Position numbers and translations under genes: made by a program | Notes under the pieces: generated by a model | Database searches by the model: none | What the model saw: the letters and a program-made list of their open reading frames with translations, nothing else | Told to the model about the DNA's origin: nothing | Shown here: positions 59,541-64,000 of the stretch, piece after piece | How the letters are laid out: the number at the start of each line of letters is the position of its first letter | Position numbering within the stretch: the stretch's first letter is position 1 | Source: Blastococcus sp. PRF04-17 | Lineage (GTDB): Bacteria; Actinomycetota; Actinomycetes; Mycobacteriales; Geodermatophilaceae | Assembly (NCBI RefSeq): GCF_023016265.1 | Contig: NZ_CP095412.1 | Coordinates: 372,001-436,000, forward strand | Direction of reading: 5' to 3' | Length of the DNA: 64,000 bases

Positions 59541-60269
59541 GTGGCCGTGCACATCGGGACGTCGGGGTGGAGCTACGACCACTGGGACGGCGTCCTGTAC
59601 CCGCCGGGCACCCCGCCCCGTGACCGGCTGGCGCACTACGTCGCCCGCTTCGGCACCGTCGAGCTGAACGCGAGCTTCTACCGCTGGCCCCGCGACGCTA
59701 GCTTCGCGAGCTGGCGCCGGCGCCTGCCGCCGGGGTTCCGGCTGTCGGTGAAGGCCCCACGCGGCCTGACCCACGCCAAGCGGCTGTTCGCGCCGGAGCC
59801 GTGGCTGCCGCGGCTCACCACGGCGTGGCACGAGCTGGGGGAGAAGCGGGCGGTGCTCCTCGTCCAGTTGCACCCGGCCCACCAGCGGGACGACGTCCGC
59901 CTGGACTACTTCCTCGCCCGGCTGCCGGAGTGGATGGGCGTCGCGGTGGAGTTCCGGCACCGGAGCTGGCACGACGAGGGTGTGTACGCGCTGCTCGAGC
60001 GGCACCGGGCGGCGTACACCGTGATGAGCGGGGCCCGGCTGCCGTGCGTGCTGCGGGCGACCGCGCCGGTGGTCTACGTCCGCATGCACGGCCCCGACCC
60101 GGACCACCTCTACGGCGGCTCGTACGGCGAGGACGACCTGCGCTGGTGGGCCGACCGGGTGGGGGAGTGGGCCGGCTCGGGGCGGGACGTCTACCTGTAC
60201 TTCAACAACGACGGCCACGGGCACGCCGTGCGCAACGCGCTGCGGCTGCGCGAGCTCGTGGGGGCGTGA
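59541..60269 (+). CDS. DUF72 family protein
   Basis: 242-aa TIM-barrel-like DUF72 protein. HIGTSGWSYDHWDGVLYPPGTP is the family's N-terminal signature, VELNASFYRWP the second, FRLSVKAPRGLTHAKRL the third, and YFNNDGHGHAVRNALRL the C-terminal one. Its biochemical role is unknown; a nuclease or sugar-related function has been proposed for relatives. GTG 59541. It stands alone between the transglycosylase and a convergent GH3 gene, whose stop lies 4 bases beyond its own. Confidence 0.9.
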   Translation: MAVHIGTSGWSYDHWDGVLYPPGTPPRDRLAHYVARFGTVELNASFYRWPRDASFASWRRRLPPGFRLSVKAPRGLTHAKRLFAPEPWLPRLTTAWHELGEKRAVLLVQLHPAHQRDDVRLDYFLARLPEWMGVAVEFRHRSWHDEGVYALLERHRAAYTVMSGARLPCVLRATAPVVYVRMHGPDPDHLYGGSYGEDDLRWWADRVGEWAGSGRDVYLYFNNDGHGHAVRNALRLRELVGA

Positions 60270-60272
60270 GGC

Positions 60273-61505
60273 TCAGCCGAGCAGTCCGGCCCGCGCCTTG
60301 GCCGTGAGCGCCGTGGCCACCGCCGACTCGACCTGCTCGGCGAACTGCGGGTCGGTCGCGGTGCGGGCCAGGACGGCGTCGACCATGCCCGCGACGATCG
60401 ACGGCTCGACGGTGAGCACCATCGTGCCCCCGGCCTCCAGGAAGCGGACCGCCCGCTCGCCGGCGTCGAGGTCCTGCACCGCCGCGGCGTTGCCGACGTC
60501 GTCGGTGAGCACCACCCCGTCGAAGCCCAGCTGACCGCGCAGCAGATCGGTCAGCACGGTGCGGGAGAAGGCGGCCTGGTGGTCGGGGTCGATCTGCTGG
60601 TACGTGGCCGAGGACATCATGACGAAGGGATGCGCGGGCGAGGCCGCGAGCGCGCCGAACGCGGCCACCTGCTCGTCGCCGGCGGTGGTGACCCGGTCGA
60701 CGACGCCGGCGCTGGTGTCGGTGTTGCCGGTCACCCGGCCCAGGCCCGGGAAGTGCTTGAGCGTCGACGTCACGCCGGCCTCGGCCAGCCCGGCCATCAC
60801 CGCGCCCGCCGCCGACCGGACGGCGGATGCGGTGCTGCCGTACTGCCGGCCGAATGCGCCGATCGGCTCGTTGCCCGCCTCGGAGCCGGCCGGGACGACG
60901 TCGACGACCGGGGCGAGGTTGAGGTTGACTCCCGCGGCGGCGAGCTGCTCGCCCATGGTCCGCGCCATCGCGGCCAGTTCGGCCGGCGGCAGCGCGCCCT
61001 GCTCGGCGGCCGTGGGCAGCCGATCGAAGCCCGGCCCCTTGAAGGTCTGGACGGCGCCGCCCTCCTGGTCGGCCGCTATCCACAGCGCCGGGCCGGGGGC
61101 CAGCGACTGCCACCGATCCGTCGCCTCGGCCAGGTCCGCGGTCGGGGCCTGGGAGCGCCCGGCCATGAACAGGCCGCCCAGGCCGTCCTCCGCCAGCGCG
61201 TCGCCGGCGTCGAGGTCGTCCAGCGGCACGCCCACGAGGAAGAGCTGCGCCACTCTGGCCCGCTCGTCGAGCGCCTCCAGCGTGGTCGCCACCAGCTCTT
61301 CCTCGGTCGACGCGTCGGAAGGGGCCGACCCGGACGGTGACGCCTTGTCCTCGGTCCCGGTCCCGGTCCCGGTCCCGGTGGACGTCGGCGTCGGTCGCGT
61401 CTGCGACTGCTGCTCCGTGCGCAGCACCGCGCCGCCGACGACGATCGCGACGAGGACGCCGAGGATCAGGGCGGCCCAGAGGCTCCGGCGAGTGGCGACG
61501 GACAT
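60273..61505 (-). CDS. Glycoside hydrolase family 3 protein (NagZ-like)
   Basis: 410-aa membrane-anchored enzyme: single N-terminal helix (about 8-28, SLWAALILGVLVAIVVGGAV), a Ser/Thr/Gly linker with GTGTGTGTE repeats, then a GH3 barrel (about 75-405). LWIAADQEGGAVQTFKG, KHFPGLGRV (the NagZ-type loop holding the catalytic His) and DGVVLTDDVGNAA (likely nucleophile Asp) are the landmarks of beta-N-acetylhexosaminidases, which recycle muropeptides. Being exported, it may act on wall glycan outside. ATG 61505 with GAGGAG upstream is chosen over 61520. Confidence 0.88.
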   Translation of the reverse strand: MSVATRRSLWAALILGVLVAIVVGGAVLRTEQQSQTRPTPTSTGTGTGTGTEDKASPSGSAPSDASTEEELVATTLEALDERARVAQLFLVGVPLDDLDAGDALAEDGLGGLFMAGRSQAPTADLAEATDRWQSLAPGPALWIAADQEGGAVQTFKGPGFDRLPTAAEQGALPPAELAAMARTMGEQLAAAGVNLNLAPVVDVVPAGSEAGNEPIGAFGRQYGSTASAVRSAAGAVMAGLAEAGVTSTLKHFPGLGRVTGNTDTSAGVVDRVTTAGDEQVAAFGALAASPAHPFVMMSSATYQQIDPDHQAAFSRTVLTDLLRGQLGFDGVVLTDDVGNAAAVQDLDAGERAVRFLEAGGTMVLTVEPSIVAGMVDAVLARTATDPQFAEQVESAVATALTAKARAGLLG

Positions 61506-61612
61506 GGGTCTCCTCGGCACCTCCGGACGGCGCGGCGGTTCGGTCTGGGATCGTGCCCCAGTCTGCCGGGGTGTCGGAGGGCGGCGCCGAGCGGGGGTAA
61601 TACGGTCGGGGC

Positions 61613-62002
61613 ATGGGTGGTGAGCAGCAACAGCCGGAGCCCGCGTCGGGCAACCTCGTCGGGCGGTCGATCGACGAGTTTGTCAACCAGCTGCGGGGCT
61701 TCACCGACCGCGCCCGCTCCATGGCCGGTCAGGTGCCGTCCAAGCTGCACCTGCCGGCGCTGCCCAGCCCGCCCGGCGCGATGTCCGCGGCCCAGCTGAG
61801 GACCGTCGCCCAGACGGTGCACGCACAGCGCCAGTCGATCGCCGCCATGCGCGCCCAGCTCGACGCGTTCGACCAGCAGCTGGCCGTCTTCGAGCGGCTG
61901 CTCGACCCGCTCGTCGAGTGGAGCGCCACCTGGGCGCAGCTGGAGAAGGCGGTCGGCGACTTCGTCCGGCCGGGCAACGCCGACGACGGCCCGAAGGGCT
62001 AG
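61613..62002 (+). CDS. Hypothetical helical protein
   Basis: 129-aa soluble protein of predicted helices, with RSIDEFVNQLRGFTDRARSM, TVAQTVHAQRQSIAAMRAQLDAFDQQL and VEWSATWAQLEKAVGDFV forming amphipathic coiled coils. No known domain. TAATAC (61598-61603) lies 9 bases before ATG 61613, so the transcript may be leaderless. Its stop codon uses the last three bases of CTAG (62000-62002) while the convergent gene uses the first three. The partner gene encodes a similar coiled-coil protein, which hints at a shared complex, but this is inference. Confidence 0.7.
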   Translation: MGGEQQQPEPASGNLVGRSIDEFVNQLRGFTDRARSMAGQVPSKLHLPALPSPPGAMSAAQLRTVAQTVHAQRQSIAAMRAQLDAFDQQLAVFERLLDPLVEWSATWAQLEKAVGDFVRPGNADDGPKG

Positions 62003-62445
62003 ATCCCCGGCAGGTCGTCCTCGTCGTCCTCGGCGCGGGGCTTGCGGCGGAGCAGCCCGGTCACCGACCCGACCCGCGACTGGGCGACGCGCAGGCCGTG
62101 GATCAGCGGCACCAGGTCCTCCTGGATGCGCCGCAGGGTGTCGGGCACGGTGTCGACCACGGGGTCGTCCAGCACCCGGCCCACCCGCTCGATGCCGGGC
62201 TTGAGCGCCCGCACCGGCTCCTCGAGCTCGTCGACCAGCGTCTCCAGCCGCTCCGCGATGCGCTGCGCCGACGCGATCGTGTCCCGCGCCATCGTGGTCG
62301 CCTCGGTGAGCTCGCGGACCGTCCCCTGGAGGTCGGTCAGCGTCCGCGGCAACTGCGCCAGCGCCTCGGTCTGCGTCTGCAGCAGGGCCACGATCTCGCT
62401 CAGCCCCGGGATGCGGGGCATGCCGAGACCGCGGAAGGGATCCAC
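61999..62445 (-). CDS. Coiled-coil hypothetical protein
   Basis: 148-aa protein almost wholly helical: LSEIVALLQTQTEALAQLPRTLTDLQGTVRELTEAT-type heptads (about 18-75) and IASAQRIAERLETLVDELEEPV, ending in a basic/acidic LLRRKPRAEDDEDDLPGI. No membrane segment. The GTG at 62445 is one candidate start; ATG 62421 and TTG 62481 are alternatives, and none has a good ribosome site. Similar Gln/Leu/Thr repeat proteins occur in actinobacteria as PHA-granule-associated or phasin-like proteins; no PHA genes are nearby except the fabG-like SDR. Confidence 0.6.
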   Translation of the reverse strand: MDPFRGLGMPRIPGLSEIVALLQTQTEALAQLPRTLTDLQGTVRELTEATTMARDTIASAQRIAERLETLVDELEEPVRALKPGIERVGRVLDDPVVDTVPDTLRRIQEDLVPLIHGLRVAQSRVGSVTGLLRRKPRAEDDEDDLPGI

Positions 62446-62493
62446 GTCAGCAACCGTCGAGGACCCGCGGCGACGCCGCAACCCCGGAGCCGA

Positions 62494-63252
62494 TCACGGG
62501 GCGCCGAACTCGCCGGTGCCCACCAGGTGCTGCGCGACGTCCCGCACCTTGGTGTTCGACTCCATCGAGACCCGCGTGAGCGCCCGGAACGCCTGGTCGG
62601 CGGTGAGCTTGTACCGCTCCATCAGGATGCCCTTGGCCTGGTCGATGACGCCCCGGGAGTCCAGGGCGGTCTGCAGGTTGCCGGCCCGCTCGACGGCCGT
62701 CTCGTACAGGTACATGTTCGACACCGGCACGACGGCGTACGAGGCGAACCGCGACACGAGGCGCCGGGTGCGCTCGTCGGTCACGGTGAACCGTCGCGCA
62801 TAGACGTTGAGGGCGGCCGTCAACTCCTCCCGCACGGGGAGCGGGAACGACAGGACGCTGCCGCACCCCTGCTCGGCCGCTCGTCGGGCCACCTCCGGCC
62901 ACTGCGTCGGGCGAGCGGTGTCGGGAATCTCGGTCGGGCGTCCGGTCGAGGCGGCGGTGACGCACGGCCCGTCCCCGAGCCGGTACTGCAGCTCGTCCAG
63001 ATCCGTCGCGAGGGGGCCGCTGGCGGCAACCGTCGTCGGCCGGCCCCGGGTGAGCACCGTGACAGAGGTGATCGGATCGCCGGGCAGGACCCGGCCGGCG
63101 ACGGCGGTGACCCGCTCGAGCAGCGAATCGAGGGAGTGCTCCGCGAAGGAGAGCCGGCCGAGTTCGTCGAAGGCCGGCTGGACGGCGACGTCGTCGTGGT
63201 AGTCGTCGTCGTGGTAGTCGTCGTCGTGGTAGTCGTCATCGGGGCTTGTCAC
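62494..63252 (-). CDS. GAF-ANTAR antiterminator
   Basis: 252-aa regulator. The GAF domain spans about 20-170 (SLDSLLERVTAVAGRVLPGD..LGDGPCVTAASTGRPTEI) and the ANTAR RNA-binding three-helix domain about 180-240 (ALDSRGVIDQAKGILMERYK, with the Ala-Lys-Gly-Leu turn expected). Such proteins bind paired hairpins in nascent RNA and block termination in response to a signal through GAF. GTG 63252 has GGAG upstream and precedes a DDDYH repeat; ATG 63381 would add 43 basic residues. Its RNA targets cannot be read from this window. Confidence 0.9.
   Translation of the reverse strand: MTSPDDDYHDDDYHDDDYHDDVAVQPAFDELGRLSFAEHSLDSLLERVTAVAGRVLPGDPITSVTVLTRGRPTTVAASGPLATDLDELQYRLGDGPCVTAASTGRPTEIPDTARPTQWPEVARRAAEQGCGSVLSFPLPVREELTAALNVYARRFTVTDERTRRLVSRFASYAVVPVSNMYLYETAVERAGNLQTALDSRGVIDQAKGILMERYKLTADQAFRALTRVSMESNTKVRDVAQHLVGTGEFGAP
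63190..63234 (-). repeat. Three tandem 15-bp repeats encoding DDDYH
   Basis: Three perfect copies of a 15-bp unit at the 5' end of the GAF-ANTAR gene, encoding an Asp/Tyr/His-rich segment (residues 7-21 from GTG 63252). The repeat number could vary between strains by slippage, keeping the frame. It is too short and regular to be a CRISPR array. Confidence 0.85.
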
Positions 63253-63433
63253 GTCGTGTGCTCCGAGCAGTCGTGCCGGACTGCGGGATGCCGGCGATCG
63301 CTGACGAACCCCGGCTGTTCCAAGGTGCGGCAGTGGTGCGGGTGGGCTCGCCGGCTGTGTGACGCGCTCGACCGAGATCATATCCGGGTGGCCGCGGCGG
63401 TCCGGGGAGGCGGCCCTGCCGGCGGCGGGGCGA

Positions 63434-64000
63434 TCAGAGCCAGGTGGTGACGCGCACCGTCGTCCCGCTCGTCGAGGAGCGGAGCTGCACGAGGTCGCAC
63501 AGCTGGTTGACCAGGTAGACGCCGCGCCCGCCCTCGGCGTCCAGCGGCGGGGAGAGCCGACCGGTCAGCGGGTCGCTCACGTGCCCGGCGTCGCTGAACT
63601 CGACGACGACGGCTCCGGGCTCGACCCACATCGCGACGGTCCCCGTGCCGCCGCCGTGCCGGATGCTGTTGGTGGCCAGCTCCGACGCCGCCAACGCCAG
63701 CACCTCCACCTGCTCCTTGGACAGCCCGCAGCGACGGGCGTACTGCGCCACGGTGCGCCGTGTGGCCGGCACGTCGCCGGGGCCGAACTCGCCGCGCAGG
63801 ACGGCGTCCCTCGGCGGTGGGAGAGCGGCGGCGTAGGCGTCGGCCCAGCCCTGCGCGGCGTACGCGCCGCTGGACCGCCGCCCGGCCGTGCCGGCCAGGA
63901 TCGGGTGGGTGTGCTCGGCCCTGCGGACGACGTCGCGCGGCAGGCGGTCCTCGTCGTACGGACACAGCAGTCGCCAGCCCGGTCCGCCGTCGAAGGCGCG
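63434..64000 (-). CDS. MEDS-HATPase anti-sigma regulatory kinase (RsbW-like, 5' end outside window)
   Basis: 188 residues plus stop, open to the window edge, so truncated at the 5' end. The first part (WRLLCPYDEDRLPRDVVRRAE) is the C-terminal end of a MEDS/DcmR-like sensor domain. The second is a histidine kinase-type ATPase domain: LALAASELATNSIRHGGG (N box), VVEFSDAGHVSDPL (G1 region) and EGGRGVYLVNQLCDLV (G2). This architecture is common among RsbW-like anti-sigma kinases of actinobacteria, which phosphorylate STAS antagonists such as the one encoded at 967-1365. Its substrate and sigma factor are not identified here. Confidence 0.9.
   Translation of the reverse strand, partial: RAFDGGPGWRLLCPYDEDRLPRDVVRRAEHTHPILAGTAGRRSSGAYAAQGWADAYAAALPPPRDAVLRGEFGPGDVPATRRTVAQYARRCGLSKEQVEVLALAASELATNSIRHGGGTGTVAMWVEPGAVVVEFSDAGHVSDPLTGRLSPPLDAEGGRGVYLVNQLCDLVQLRSSTSGTTVRVTTWL

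Noticed and set aside
63190-63239. CRISPR-like array
   Set aside because: The 15-bp units are contiguous without spacers and are in frame in a coding gene.
1-64000. tRNA, rRNA, transposase, integrase or prophage genes
   Set aside because: None seen on reading both strands; no tRNA-like cloverleaf ends or recombinase motifs were recognised, though a model-based search was not possible.

Overview
The window is about 64 kb of very GC-rich DNA with GTG/ATG starts, Shine-Dalgarno sites plus several leaderless starts, and an actinobacterial gene set: Ku/LigD end joining, an AftD arabinofuranosyltransferase, a DUF3068 protein, DivIVA-like and ANTAR proteins, F420-type PPOX and LLM flavin enzymes, and a c-di-AMP riboswitch ahead of a wall hydrolase. 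A member of the Geodermatophilaceae or a close relative is my best guess; this is inference from gene content, not a database result. The region is chromosomal housekeeping and accessory DNA. I see no phage, transposase, CRISPR array, tRNA or rRNA.

Layout. 1-2.8 kb: end of topoisomerase IB, a STAS anti-sigma antagonist, and DUF5709-like and DUF1360 proteins. 2.9-6.3 kb: an end-joining operon, Ku then LigD split into a phosphoesterase-ligase protein and a polymerase protein. 6.4-12.9 kb: purU, an AAHS-type transporter, PAC2, AI-2E transporter, PPOX, and a SatD-like/membrane protein pair. 12.96-17.3 kb: the most unusual locus, with an Ala/Asp duplicated-repeat protein, a PqqD-like/M50 metalloprotease membrane protein with paired CxxC motifs, an ECF sigma factor and a single-pass membrane protein. 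Two near-identical 25-bp repeats precede the last two genes. 17.4-31.4 kb: general metabolism, including a FabG-like SDR, an FAD/Fe-S dehydrogenase, a KefB-like antiporter with a TrkA-N domain, and the phosphoketolase-acetate kinase pair.

31.5-45.3 kb is a cell-envelope block: flippase, membrane glycosyltransferase-like proteins, DUF2613, GT4, methyltransferase, DUF3068, AftD and an acyltransferase. 45.3-57.7 kb holds regulator/enzyme pairs: TetR/MFS, an LLM monooxygenase with FMN reductase under a TAGTTG dyad, and an EthR/EthA-like divergent pair with a dyad over a canonical promoter. 58.5-64 kb has the riboswitch-controlled transglycosylase, DUF72, a GH3 enzyme, coiled-coil proteins, a GAF-ANTAR regulator and a MEDS/RsbW-like kinase. 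With the STAS protein at the other end these last two suggest partner-switching control.

Six genes (near 16.86, 17.48, 23.46, 26.27, 38.49 and 48.19 kb) are each split by a single frame change, most at short G or C runs. The continuity of the conserved domains across these breaks suggests base-calling or assembly errors rather than true decay, so these genes are annotated as single units.
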